From Odontesthes bonariensis (Eukaryota; Chordata; Actinopteri; Atheriniformes; Atherinopsidae), in NCBI RefSeq assembly GCF_027942865.1, contig NC_134510.1:24917209-24981208 (forward strand): 64,000 bases of DNA, read 5' to 3'. The notes beneath the pieces were generated by a model, which was not told where the DNA came from, did no database searches, and worked only from the letters and a program-made list of their open reading frames with translations. Both the position numbers and the translations under genes were made by a program. Of this stretch, positions 1 through 13,100 are shown piece by piece. The number at the start of each line of letters is the position of its first letter. Positions within the stretch are counted from its first letter, which is position 1.

Positions 1-667
1 AGCTATCAAAACATGCTCAAGTTACAATAATGACTATTGGCTAAATTTGCAGACGTGTACATTTGATATGAGTTTGTTGGAGGGATTTTAAGATTTAAGC
101 CTGGAGGAGTTTTAAGATTACAGTGCTTTAATAATTAGAACCCTCTTTCAGGGGTTCAAATATAATTTAACAGCTTAATTTGAACTTCTGTAGTTGGTTT
201 TATGTGTTGCATTTATATTTGGAAACCCTTGTTGTGAACATGCAGTCAAAAAGATTTCTCATTGAGGTTCAGCAGGGCATCATTAAGGTGTGAAAACAAA
301 ACAAAACAGTTTGGTACGCCCTGAGAAAAAACTAATATTAACAGAGAGCTCTCTGACATGAAAAGGCCTGGGAGTCCACGCAACACAACAGTTAGTGAAG
401 AAAAAAATCCCTTCACTTGGGATCCCTCTCCTAGATTTACAGTAGATATATCATTATCCAATATAACCAAAAAGAGATGTTTTTACAAGAGCAAATACAG
501 AAGGTTCACTACAAGGTGAAAGCCATTCATCAACCTCAAGAATACAAATGCCAGATTAGACTTGTTATGACTTGCTTGAATTATAAAAAAAATAGCAGAA
601 TTTAATTGAATCTACTGTAGATTTTTTTAAACATGCCTAAGTAATAAGATATCACAAATGTGTGAAC
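1..667. other. AT-rich intergenic sequence, no gene seen
   Basis: Short open frames only, without splice context or family resemblance. I see nothing here that I can name. Confidence 0.5.
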
Positions 668-1012
668 AACTAAATTCCATCCATCCATGCATTTTCTATA
701 CCCGCTTAATCCGTTTGTCGGGTCGCGGGGGGGCTGTAGCCTATCCAAGCTGTCATTGGGCGAGAGGCGGGGTACACCCTGGACAGGCCGCCAGTCCATC
801 ACAGGGCCACACAGAGACAAATGAGATAAACAACCATACACACGCTCACACTCACTCCTGAGGACAATTTCTTTAGAGACACCAATTAACCTAACATGCA
901 TGTTTTGGGACGGTGGGAAGAAGCCGGAGTACCCGGAGAGAACCCACGCATACACGGGGATAACATGCAAACTCCAAAGGCCCCAGCCTGGAGTTGAACC
1001 TGGAACAAAAAC
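668..1012 (+). repeat. LINE-derived (L2-like) teleost repeat, copy 1
   Basis: The stretch carries the typical text of a very common teleost interspersed repeat: CATCCATCCAT, a 'cccgcttaatcc' block, 'gcctatcc', 'ggcggggtacaccctgg', 'caccaattaacctaacatg', 'gggaagaagccggagtaccc' and 'acatgcaaactcca'. I recognise it as the tail region of a LINE of the L2/CR1 kind, but the exact family is uncertain. A second copy in the opposite orientation lies at 46.79-47.09 kb. The small open frames inside it are not genes. Confidence 0.75.
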
Positions 1013-3085
1013 TAAATTCAATTATCCAAATTGTTCTTTTTTTTTTAACATTTTAGTAAATTATGTTGCATTTCATTTCACTTTCTGGATTCTTGTACCA
1101 ACCAAAGAGACTTTTAAGGTTGTCTTTAAAAATATCAAATGCAGCCATATTGAAACAGCAATTGTGCTGATACTAACAGTGGTTGCTGCTAAAACTATTT
1201 AACTTTTCACCACTTGGTGTCGCTTTGTTTCAACTAATGTACAGAACCCCCCCCCCCCAGCCCGGCTGAGATCCATTGCAGTCTGTGTGAGAAGTTCAAT
1301 GTCTCTTCTAAATAAGTGTTTAGAGCAAATTGCAAAGATCACCCACAGCTAGTTTGTCTTGAATGTCTTTATGATATACTCATGATGATCAGCTGATGTT
1401 AAATTCATAAAAATGCTGAATTCCTCCTTTCACGTTTGAAAGAATGTCCCTGAATGTCTTTTTCTTTTTTGGTTCTCTTGCAATCAGCTTTCCCAAGACT
1501 CATCATGTGGTGATGGGTGTCTGCCAGCCGCAGGACGGAGAGTGTACTGGGCTGGGAGAGTAGACTCATGAGTCGCCAACACATCTATAATGAGAGGAAG
1601 TTCATTTGCTTTGATCTATGAGTCCAGTGGGAGAAAACATGATGGTTATTAAAGAACTGACCTCAGTCTCACCATCACTTCCCCTACATTTACTGCGTAA
1701 TTGACATTGATCTTCATCAGTGTCCTTGCCATTATTGCCTTTCCCTTCTCGACTTTCTACACCCTCTGTTTTCTTTTGAAGCATTTAAGAGTATCTTCCA
1801 ATAATGACACTGTACAATGACGTTAGGAACTGCCACACCAAAAAAAACATACATTGTTTGATATTTCTGCAATGACGCACATTAGCATTTTGGCACGTTG
1901 TGGTTACTGTAACTCGACTGGCAGCATAGTCGTGCTGACTGGCAGCTGCATGTCAAGTCTGATGCACTTGCTCACACGCAAGCAAACCTCACTGTACACA
2001 ACCACAGATTCCTGCACTGAGGTGGAACCAGAGCGCCAATGTGCACACACTCTCTCACACTGTTTCACACCAGTAGGAACTATTCAGAGGCCCATTAACG
2101 TAAGGCATAAAATCAAACTTTGCAGAGTCACGCTGCAGTAACAACACAACTTACATCAATGCAGAGCCCATAACAAGAGTGAATACTGCTATAAACTAAA
2201 CTTTATTATCTGTGCTGATATTGATTAGCCATGTAAGAGTTTTAATGTTTCAATAAAATAACTTTTATGCATATTGATTTTTACAGTTGACTGTGTATTA
2301 GGATGTATTTTTTAAGCAGCAGAGACTGGCTGTTTTCGATGCCCTGTGCTCAGTTCACCTGCTTTCCTCTTTCTAGGAGAATGTACATTTCAGGATGGAA
2401 TGTCTACTCGGCGTACAAGTATTAGTTGGCGTGTCCATGGGATATTCTGCCGCTTGCATGATCAGTAAATCAGTGTCAGACACAGAGCATATCTGTGTGG
2501 ATGCATAGACGAAGGGCATTAGGAGATCATAGCACAAGTGTGTCACATTTTATCTGTGCAGTACAGTCGCTGTGATTTGTGGATACATTCGACGGTAGTG
2601 ACAGTGTAGTGTTAGCAAACAAGCCTGTTTTCCTTTCTGTCATCAGGTGCTCCTGAAACGTCCCTTGTGTTGGGTTTGGCAGGAGCTATGCCAGTATTTC
2701 TATCAGTGCGCTTCATCTATTCTCGTGAAGAATGTGCTTCTCTTTCTGAAAACACTCACTGTTGTTTTTTTTCCCTTTTCTCACAAACGTGCGCCAAATT
2801 TTGAATAGCTGCTTTGGGACATTTTCATGTACTCACATGTTTTTTTTGTGTACATGCAATCAGTCAGGTTTTCACATTATTTGTGTCCTCCACCTCTGTT
2901 TCTCAAATCGCAGCGCTCTGCAACCAGCCAAATGACACCTCAGCACAACACGACTCAGCCAGTATTACGCTGGGTCCAGCTATGACATGCTAGTCTCTGG
3001 TATGCTGGAAAATAGAGGAAAGAGAAGGTGATATGCTAAAATTCATGTATGAAATAGCCAGGCTTTGTAACCCTATTTACAATGG
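1013..3085. other. Intergenic sequence, no gene supported
   Basis: Contains a run of C at about 1,247-1,258. One minus-strand stretch near 1,670-1,800 ends at a donor-like GTGAGA, but no matching exons were found, so no gene is called. Confidence 0.4.
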
Positions 3086-3985
3086 CATGCACAATTGTTG
3101 CGCCCCATAATCTGGGGAGAGTTGTAAAGCCTTTTCCAAACTATTTGGAGTCCATCATTCCACAGTGAGAAAGAATTTTCAGAAGTGGAAAACATCCAAG
3201 ACAGCTGTGAGTCCTTCCAGGAGTGGATGTCTCAGCAATTTCACCTAAGGTCAGACCATGCAATGTTCAGAGAAACTACAAAAAAAACCTAAGAGCTACA
3301 TCTCAGACTCTACAGGCCTCCGTTAGCATGTGAAATGTTAAAGTTCATGACAGCACAATTAGACTCAACAACATGGCAACACAGCTTAGGCTTGCAAAGC
3401 TACATCTAAACAAACCATAATAGATCTGAAATCGGATAAGAAAAGACTGCAGATGTTTGGTCATGTTGCACAGCACCAAGTTTGGTGAAAACAACACACA
3501 CCATATCAGCACAGACACCTCATACCAGCTGCACAGTGGTGGAGGGCTGATGATTTGGGCTTGTTTTGCACCCACAGAGCCTGGGCTCCTTACAGTTACT
3601 AAGTCAACCATGAACTCCTCTGATTACCAAAGTTTTCTCGAGCCAAAAGTGACGGCTAAAGCCAGAATTATAACAATGATCCTATGCCCACCAACAAATC
3701 CACAGCCGAATGTCTGAAAAAGAAGAGAAACAACAAATTTCAAAGCTCAGTCTGATTAAAATGCTGCGGTGGGACCTTAAGAGAGCTGTGCATGAATGAA
3801 TGCCCATAAACATCTATTAACTGAAGCAATGTAAAGAAGGATGGGCTAAAATTCCTCCACAATGTGAGAAACTTATAGCATCCTATAGAAAACAATTACT
3901 TAAATTCATTGCTTCTATAAAGAGGTGCTACAAGTTATTAGATAATGGGATGTACTTAGTTTTCACACCCTGCTTCTGCATTTTG
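3086..3985 (+). mobile_element. Tc1/mariner-like transposon relic, family 1 copy A
   Basis: The plus strand carries broken pieces of a Tc1 transposase. A conserved part reads [16 protein letters not shown], corresponding to the GGGxMxWxCF block before the second catalytic Asp. A later block, 'ctgattaaaatgctg', matches the 'N-[LP]-IE-LW' region. Many stops and frameshifts make it inactive. The same family recurs at 14.88-15.79 kb (minus) and 39.70-40.62 kb (plus). Boundaries are approximate because the terminal inverted repeats are not clear. Confidence 0.7.
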
Positions 3986-6900
3986 TCTTAGTTTTTGTTG
4001 AATAGATAATGACATGGTGGAATATGTCATGTGCTGTTGTCTCTGAGGTTGTATTTACATCAGTTCAAAATCTGGTGGGGAACAAATTTTTATCAATAAG
4101 CCCGATGCATAAAGATCTTTGAATTGAAAAAAGGTGTGATTTCTTTTTCACTTGAAGTCACAGTTATTCGGGACAGTGGAGGTCAAGTCGAGATTTTGGA
4201 TGAAAACTTGCTGCACATGGGATTGTTAATAAGGCAACACATACCTTGTGGAGTATTCAGACATGTCCTGTATATTCACCACAAAATGAATCATCGGAGT
4301 TATGTTAGTTATTAGTTAAACTAATTATGAGAATGAATAGCAAACTATTTAGGGTAAAAGTAGAACTTGGGCAAAGATATGCTCGAACAACTGTCATTGA
4401 CAGGTGAACTGAACTGCTCTGGGCTTGTGTTAAAGCCAGCGTCATGGGGAACACCTCAGTGATAGATGAATGGATTGAATTAATTCAATGGAATAGCAAA
4501 TACTGGAGGCAAGCACTGCAACATTTGTTTTAAAAAAAAAAGCTGAAAATGACAAGATGGCCTCCACAACAGCGGAATCATCCTTTGTATAGACCCACAA
4601 AGAGCAGTGCATGCTAAACAGTCAAAGAATCTTGCAGAACTGGAGGAGGAATGGTTAAAAAGATGCTTGGCTGTAATAAAAAGACTTTACAAGCTGTGAT
4701 ACTTGCCACAGGGGATGTCTCTAAGTGCTGACAAAGTTTTCGCTTTATGCTTTGTGTTTTTTGTTACTGTGAAACCATAAAACATGGAAAATGAAAAAAT
4801 AAGTTTTTTAAATGTCAGGAATTACTTCAAGTGTAATTAAAGATTATCTCACTTATGTGAGAGCAGAAAGCAGATCTAAAAACAAGTGATAAGTCATTGA
4901 TTATGGACAGTGGATCATATGTAACCCCTGATTATCCTCACACATCTACCTCACAAGCCCCTCCTAAATCTCCCTTTCTCTACATAAAAGTGGGGGATTG
5001 TTTTTATCTTTTCAATATTTTAGTAAAAATATCTAAAGTAGTCAGTCTTACCTGCAGTGGATGTCAGTCAGTACGCTCTTAGTTTGGAGAATCAAGTATA
5101 ATTTCTGACCCAGACCATGTGGCGATGGAACGTGGGCCGGTTTCCAACATGGTGAGCCATTGCAAACTAAACTGCCTGATGGGAAAGTTATGTGCTGTAA
5201 AAATCCACGATGCAGGGTTTGTTTGAACCGTAATGAAATTGTTTGACATGTTTTGGACCTAAAGTGATCACATTTCTGAAAAACCACAATGTATTTTAAA
5301 TAACAACAAACAGATCAGGGTGTAGTTTTACGTCTCAAAGTGTTGGCTGGAACAGTACATGAATTCCAAGACTAATGATATCAACAAAAGATAATTGGAA
5401 TCAGGCATATGCAAAACTGGACAAGAGTGGAAGTGTCTGTTTCCTCATCTCAAAACACTTTTACTTGTGGGGGTTATACCTTACAAAAAAAAACAACTAC
5501 AAAAAAAGGCGATAAAGACATGAATAACTGGTCAATATTTCTTTATGAGTATGTTATATGAAAATCATTAGCAAAGGAAGCCGCTGCTCTCCGCAACAAC
5601 TGCACAGCTCCAGTGGGTAGAATTAAGGCTGGGAAAAAGATAACTGCAAACCAACATCAAAACATGATCTGAACGTTAGCATTCAGCAGCAGGAGCAGCA
5701 TGACTCTGGGCTGAGCTGCTTGATAGCTTGCCATTAAAGACAGGAAAATAAATTTCCAATCAAAGGGCACGTCAGCGTGCAGTCCTTGGGACTGAATGTA
5801 CTCAATACCTCTTAAATTTCACCCACACTCAGCCTCTCTCTCATATTCTGGCTTCAAACACTATCTTCCATCTTCTCTGCAGTTGATTCAGAGTTCAGCA
5901 TTAAGAGTCTGTAATCAGATTTGTTATTACATTCTTCACCTCTACAAAGACTTCATTCAGTCCACTTCTGGTATACTGTGAGACCATTGTCCTTAAAAGG
6001 GGAAATGGATGAGCATTCTCATGCCAGACCGGTGATATCAGTTGGGAGATTCCCCTCACGGAGCTGATAGTAGCCAAACACATAAATGAAACTTTGGCTT
6101 CTTTGTTTATAAGTGAGAGTTATCTTTTATAACATCAGTCAAGGAAGTTAAGAGCAAGCATTTGTACTTACCTAACTTCTCCTTCAGTCTTTGACTTCAA
6201 CTCTCTGTATTTGATTTCATTTTCCCGAATGGAGGAATTTTCTGCCCAGATGTTAAAGTGAGGAGGTTTTGAAGGTTGTCCTGGTCTGAGTGTCCTGTGT
6301 GCCTCAGCAGGCCAAGGTACCAGCCATATACTCAAGATTTCCAGACATCTTTTAAGACCTTTATTGCATACCTTCCATATTCTCTCATGTCTTTCCTGTG
6401 GCTAATTAACCCTGCAACTCCGAATTCGATGGGGGAAAAAAAGGAACTTTAAGAGGTTTAAGATCACATTAAACCCTCATTTTTTTTATCTGTAACTGTG
6501 TACGTGTGTATAAAAGTAGCGGTTTTCATGTGTCATGAGGGCCGGTGCGGTTGCAGTGACTCCTTTCTTCTCTAATTTCATCTATAAACTACAGCATACT
6601 GTAAGAGCAGGAGTGTGTATTGGATGCCTCCATGTGTACCGATAGATGCTTTACCAGAGGCCTGAAGGGTTCCTTGGTGGTCTGATTGTGTTTGCTACAG
6701 GAGATTGCCACACTTTACCTCCGTTAGAGTTAGATATCAGTTTGCGCAGGTGTGTGTGTGGGTGTAAATCCATACCCTGAACAGAGAGAGTCAGTTATGT
6801 GAGGGTGTTTAATGATACACTCCTGTCATCACACTGTCACAGTGGTGCCCTTTCTGTGAAAACGTGTGTTTACGTAACAACACACCATGAAGATGTGGTG

Positions 6901-7655
6901 AGAATGTGCCTCTTTTTGTCCATCATGCTCTCCGGCTCAGTCTCCTGCGGGTCTTTTTCCTCTGAGACCTTCCACTTCTTTACAATCTAGCCCCAAATCC
7001 ACTTGACCTCTTTGCTGATAGTTACTCCAACCAGATCGCAAATCACTTGTCTTGACTTTTGTGACACACACTCAAGTATCCAGACAAGTACACACACTCC
7101 TCTCCTCCTCCTCCCTGCACGTAAGTCATCTATCAAGCCTGAGTCAGCCTGTGGCCCCGGGGGACCTAAACTAACCTGCTCTCCCACAAACGGCCGTTGC
7201 ACCCATGTTGGGTTTCTGTTCAAATATCTGTTGACTGCCTTTGGTTACCTTTTTAGATATGGTAAAATGGTGTCAAATTTCCATTTAATTCCCATGAATG
7301 AAGCGCATTATGGATATCCTTGAGCGTGTATTAACTTTTAACATAGTAAGTCCAGTGTAATTTACTTTCAGGGAGGGCAGGAGTGTATTGCTGCCAAACT
7401 ACTTCTGTTCCTCGTTATGTTTTCTGCTAAGCCAGCAAGCTGGAGAAATAAAGATGCAGTTTCTCTCTCAGATCTTCTTGTGTTGTTGCCTTTTTGAGAC
7501 CTTTTCACGGGTTTTTGTTCACCTAACGGTTTGGCTGTTCACCTTTTGGGTGCACAAACAATGTTTTATGAGCTGCGCGTACAGTGTGTGTGTTTGATGG
7601 TATGCATGACCACTTTCCAGAATGTGAGTTTTTAGTTAGGCATGTGAATGCATGC

Positions 7656-7658
<3 letters not shown>
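3986..7658. other. Intergenic sequence, no gene supported
   Basis: No complete gene could be built. A single 70-bp exon-like stretch on the minus strand at 6,172-6,241 is reported as a finding. The open frame at about 5,796-5,981 faintly resembles the C-terminal part of an L2-type reverse transcriptase, but too weakly to call. Confidence 0.4.
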
Positions 7659-7696
<38 letters not shown>

Positions 7697-7706
7697 TGTG
7701 TGTGTT
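7659..7706. repeat. (TG)n microsatellite
   Basis: An almost pure TG dinucleotide run, interrupted once by a TTTG. Open frames through it code only for Cys-Val repeats and are artefacts. Confidence 0.95.
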
Positions 7707-9479
7707 TACAGGGGTCCAGTTCAGCATGGGTGTTTTGAAGGGGGCCAGGCAGCTGCCTTTTACTGCCCCAGGGGGTAATAAACAGAGAGGGAGGGGTAGT
7801 TTTTTACCCCTTTTATTAGAACAGGAGGCAAAGGAGGGGACTTTATTGGGGTCACACTGTAACTACACACAGCTGCAGGGCAAGAAGAGAATTAAAGAAG
7901 AGATACTTCTTAAAAGTGGTTTCATCATCACAAAATTCCTCCCTCAGGAGTCCATCCATTTCTGTTTTTTGCTTGTTGTGTGTGTGCTAACTCACTCGAT
8001 GTCATTCGTCTTTTCCTCCCTGCCCCTTCTCCATTTCCAATATCCTTAACAGCCCGCTCGTTGTTAAGCACATCTGCTGTCAATCAGCTGTACCCTGTAA
8101 TCCAACTGGCATTTCCTGCCACTGGAGACATGCCCACTGACCTGCACTCTGACCATTTGATGATTAGTCAGAGGGTTCCCAGTCCAACTTGCACACTGAC
8201 CTATGTTTGTCCTCCAAGGTTGCTATAACAACAGATGTTCCATAAAGGAGGAATTTTAGTGGATTAGGCTGACGATGAGAAGATCAATACCACCCATGAG
8301 TCTGAAAGGTTACAGGTACAGATGGGTGACAAAATAAAGGAGGAACCTGAACTCTTGGCCTCTTCAAAGGAAAGGGATTTTTGCTTGAATGATGTTGGTC
8401 CTGATCCATACAATGTACATACATTCACTCATTCACACGTACTCATACAGCAGCTCTTCATCCATACAGTATAACAGTCTACAGTTATATATATATATAC
8501 AGTATATGCACAGTGCTTCTCACTCTATCACATACATTCACACACCAGTGGATGAACTCTCATTTAGGCAAAGTATTCGTCAATGTGTTTGAACTTTTTG
8601 GAGGACTGCATGCAAGCCTGCCTATGTTGGCTGAATACTCCAATCATTCACTCTGTATGGGGTGAGAGTCATGGAGATAAATATGTACTTATTTACTAAA
8701 ATAATTAACCCGGTGCCAAGTGCCACAACTGTGCATTGTGTATTTAATCAGTTGTGAGGCAAGCAGCAAAGACTCATTGAAGAAATAGTTCAGCACATCA
8801 CCACTTTCCCATGCTTTTTTTTCTGAATTAAATGTATTAGACAAGCTATGTGAGATTTATATGTGGCAAATTTAGTTAGCCTTTGGCTGTGTGACACAGA
8901 TGTTTTGCTATTGTTTCCAGTCTTCCCAGTAAACAACAGCTGGTTCCAACTTACTTCAAAAGTGACGATGTTATCAATTTTCTCATTTAGTTTTTTGTCC
9001 TTTGTCAAAAAAGGTTATTCCTCCAAACAAGGTAGCCTTTAAGGGCATTAAAATACGAGCTGTTTCTAATCAACTTGGAAAATAGACATAAAATAAAAGA
9101 GAGCCAAGGTTACTGTTGGCATTACTGCTGCTGACTTTCTGTGTTTGTTTGGCAAGGAAAATTGCAAGATGAGCAGATCCACACGAAACGGTTTGGAATA
9201 ACGAGGGCATGTGGCACAGAGATGATCAACGGAGAGAGAAGGAAGGGAGGGATGGCAAGATATAAAAACTAAGAAGAGAGTGAGAGAGTTTGAAAGGGAG
9301 GTGACAAACAAGTTATTCTAGTTGCAGACAGCTGACAGAAAGCCCAAAATAAGATGGAGCCATCTAATGCGCGCACATTCTGCAGCTACACTCACAAACC
9401 ATAAAACATAGGCACAGTTATAAATGCTTTTCTGCTCCTAATGTTTTTCAGGACAAGAGAGCCAAGAGTCGACGTCAAG
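7707..9479. other. Intergenic sequence downstream of crabp2
   Basis: No exon or RNA gene recognised. A short TA-rich run lies near 8,486-8,505. Confidence 0.4.
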
Positions 9480-9496
9480 CAGAGTTAATAACGTGG

Positions 9497-9502
9497 TTTA
9501 TT
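9497..9502 (-). terminator. crabp2: Candidate poly(A) signal of crabp2
   Basis: TTTATT on the plus strand is AATAAA on the crabp2 strand, about 555 nt after the stop codon. It is the best-placed AATAAA hexamer seen past the stop. The mRNA end itself is not shown. Confidence 0.4.
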
Positions 9503-10056
9503 GTTTGCCCCATAGAAAGTGTTGTTTTCCTATGATCATATTTCATGTAAAAGAGACACAATGTAAAAAAAACAACTCTAGTGTAGTAATAAATATAAAA
9601 TATTGTCATGAGATAGAAAAGGTTGAGGAGCAGAGCTACAGAAACAGAGATCAGACGGACACATCAAAACTGACCTGATACTGGAAGAGCTCATATGGTT
9701 TACACATCTACAAATATAGACTCACACCTCATCTGCTGCCACACAACTCTCACACACAGACGCACAAACAATGCCAAATACACGGGCTGTCGCTGAGCAG
9801 ATCAAGCAAACAGCGCAACACACATTTTTATGTTTAAAACTCCAGCTGGTAGGACAGAAGGAAAACACAGGAGCTTGGACTATAGTGTATATATGACATG
9901 CAAGATACAATTACCACACTTATTACATGGTGAGGCTTACAGGGAAACTGGAATACAACTATGGATTTCTATCTCCCAACACTGAGAAAGGGGAGTTGTG
10001 GTGATGCAGGAGCGGAGGGGGGAGCTGGAAGGACGAAAAGTGAGAAGTGCTCTTGT

Positions 10057-10107
10057 TCATTGTCTTTCGTAGACTCTAGTGCATGTCACGTCATCTGCTG
10101 TCATGGT
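10057..10107 (-). CDS. crabp2: crabp2 exon 4 (coding part)
   Basis: Follows a pyrimidine-rich acceptor (ttctcttcag) and encodes [16 protein letters not shown] then TGA. It holds the ligand residues R137 and Y139. It is 51 nt, the usual size for the last coding exon of CRABP genes. Confidence 0.93.
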   Translation of the reverse strand, partial: TMTADDVTCTRVYERQ

Positions 10108-13100
10108 CTGAAGAGAAGAAAAAGGGCAACAAGGGCATTAAAGGTGGACACGCACACACAGGGCCAAAAATCCTCAGTTGAATCCTAAAAGTTCAAATGT
10201 CCACAAAACAGCCGTTAGTTGACTTCATGACTCCAGCAATATAATGTCAGTGCACGAAGCTGTAGTGAATAATTACTGTTTGTGGGAAGTTATAGCCTCG
10301 AAATAAACGTCAACCTCTCATACACTCTATTTAACTACCACTGGCTTCTGGATAGCTGTTGTGGGTTTGGTGCTTTGGAGCGTGTCAGGAGACTTAAATG
10401 TGAACTTACTGGCCAAATCTCAACCAAGCATCTCTCCATAAAAGCTTCTTCCGTTGACAGGTTGCTCAATTAAAAAACTATTTACTGCAGGGTGTGATGG
10501 ATGTCTGTGTGCATCATCTCCAGTTGAACAGGTTCACAGATAGATCTTCATTGTTATACCCACAAAATTTTAAAACGCACCACTCAACAATATTTTCTTC
10601 ACAGAAACCAGTGTTCATAAAGTAACAACAAGGACAACAGTAAGGACAGGAAACAGTCAAGAAGACATTTGCTGCTCAGTTATGCTATCCATGTGGCAGC
10701 TATCTGTCACGCTGTTTGTTCTGAAAGTTTGTTTTGCAACTGGACATATGTCCTGATCCTGATGAGTGCATGGCTGACAGGACTGGGGTCGATTTGAGTC
10801 CTTGCTGAGTTTTGCACAGTCGTGGAATGATCAGCATTCTTTTGCCTGGCTATGTTTCAGCATCTCGGTCAGCCTGACGCAAACCAACTGTGGTGCGGTC
10901 ACTTGTGTGATTGTGAAGACACATAAGAAAGATTTTATAATGCGGTTCCAGACCGCACATTTTACAGGATTTTTTCAACAAACTTGAGAAGTGAAAACTC
11001 CACAAGCATCTGAGAAAAGTTGTTTAAAAATGGCCCAAAACAAGGTTCTTTAAACTTAAAAAAAAAGTGTGGGTTCTTCCATTAAAGGTGGGGTATGAGA
11101 TGTTTTCTGGAGCATTTTTTATCATATTGTCTGAAAACCTCCTCATGACCCCATTGCACCCACTAAAATAGAATGTTTGGAAAAAAATTTATATTTTAGT
11201 CCATTGTAGAGGGTGTAGCAAGAGGAAATGTCTGACCAATAGAAGTAATGATGAGAGTTACTTCTATTGGATTCTGACATGCCTATCAACCGTCAGCCCC
11301 CCTCACCCCTCCCCCCTGCGCGGTCACAGACTCGTGACACGTTCATGTGTTTTGAAGGCGTGGTTTCGAGGGGTGGGCTGAAGGGAGAGGCAAGGTTGTG
11401 TATTTTCAAAAATATAGCTTGCAGGAACCGTTTTTCCAAGATCTCATACCCCACCTTTACATGCAGATCTCTGTGTGTTATAATGAAGATTGAGGACAAA
11501 AATGAACTTTCATGTGTGTAAATCTTTAAGCTTTCCACTGCTGAAGGATCTTAATGCATATTTAATCCAAAAGTCCAACTGAAGTTGTGGGTCGTTAAAA
11601 AGTCAAGTTGGTTTGTAACTCTAAAGCTGACTTTGGCTCAATTGGTTGTCGGAACCATCAGATTCTTCCGCATGTTCAAGTGTCTCTTAACCCCAGCATT
11701 TTTTCATCTTATCAAAGTTTAAAAGGAGCTCTCTATGAACAGATAATTTAGAGGTAAATGTAGATAGAATTTTTGAGAACCCAGTACATAAGCTACAGCA
11801 TAACTGCGCTGTAATTACAAAATACAAAAAGAGCATTTCCTCTGTAAATTTTCAAACTGAACTCTAGCATTTAGAGGATAGTCCGTGTGGTTTACCAGGA
11901 TCAGCTTGCCGTCACTGGTGATCTCTCGGGTCCAGGATGTCTTGGGCCCGTCTCCTTTTTGGAGAGTCTGCTCACAGGTGATCTTGCTGTCGGTTTCCCA
12001 ACATGGAAAACTCTGAGGGCATGAGGGAGGAAAGACCTTCAGGAACATTGTATGAATGGTTAGATGTATTGATGAATGAATTAATCTAAAGTGGAGTGAT
12101 ATCTAATGGAGAGGAAACACAAGATCACTGAGAGGTGATAACTTGTGATGCGCTCATCGTTTGTAGACTGAAGCCCTGGATGGTTGCGTGTGTTTGCTTT
12201 GGAGACGGCCAAACAGAGGCCATCTATGGGAAAATGGGGAGAGTAACGGGGAGAATTAAGGAGGGACGCAGGGCAAGAGAGGGCAAGAGGGGGGAATGGA
12301 AAGACGAGGGGAAGTTGAAGGGGTTGTAAAGAGTGTGAAGGAGTCTAGTGTAGCACGATATGCCTTCAGAGAGCAAGGGAGGGGTAAAGCTGCTGCTACC
12401 AGTCCAAATATAATGAAAAGCCAAATTAAACCGACTGATGTCATCTGGACAGCTCCCTCCCTCCTTCTGAGTTATGTGTTTGTGTGTGCAGACAAAGTAC
12501 AACTGAGGTTCATTTAGGAATAAATTCGTATTCATGTGTTGTGTACCGTGCAGGGACGTCCGTCCACTGTGGTCTCATTGAACTCCTTCCCCACAGTAAA
12601 GGTGATGTGGGTGGTGCGGACTGTGGTTGAGGTTTTAATAGACATCGTCTCTCCATCCTGCGTGATCTCCACCAGCGGCTTCGAGGCTGCCTTCACCGCA
12701 ATCTTGCGCAGCATTACGTTCACACCTAAAAAACCCATCAGCAAGACAAAAGAAGTGTAAGAACAGACTACAGGGCAAGCATTACTCTTACAGGGTGTTG
12801 TTTCCATTTGTATAGGAGGTGCTTCCATTAGAAAAATGAATGTTCCAACATTTACAGGAGAGAGCTCGAAAGGCACAAGGAACATGGCAAACTAATTTCA
12901 CGCAAACGCACAGAACTTAGCCTTTTTGTGTGTGTGTTTTTGCTCCAGTGCTCTCCTGCATGCACAGCGTGAAAGGAGCAGACTTGCATTGCTCAGCTCT
13001 ATCCAATAATGATGGCAGAGGAAACAATGAGGTCAGTAGACAAAGCATGTCTGCACATCTGCGTTCCCGCCAGACTTAATCATCTTTGCACGCATGCAAA

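Noticed and set aside
602..1202. Overlapping open frames of 139, 67 and 100 codons on both strands
   Set aside because: They lie mostly in the LINE-type repeat and translate its non-coding text.
1602..1784. Minus-strand frame with charged residues ending near a donor-like GTGAGA
   Set aside because: No acceptor with a clear pyrimidine tract, no partner exon and no recognisable family.
5796..5981. Frame resembling the tail of an L2 reverse transcriptase (LQLIQSSALRV)
   Set aside because: Only a short local similarity; the expected following motifs (for example a LHWLP block) are absent.
7584..8049. Frames of 64 and 133 codons
   Set aside because: They run through the TG microsatellite and owe their length to Cys-Val repeats.
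12135..12535. Several frames on both strands in crabp2 intron 2
   Set aside because: Purine-rich intron sequence; no family signal, and the frames overlap one another.
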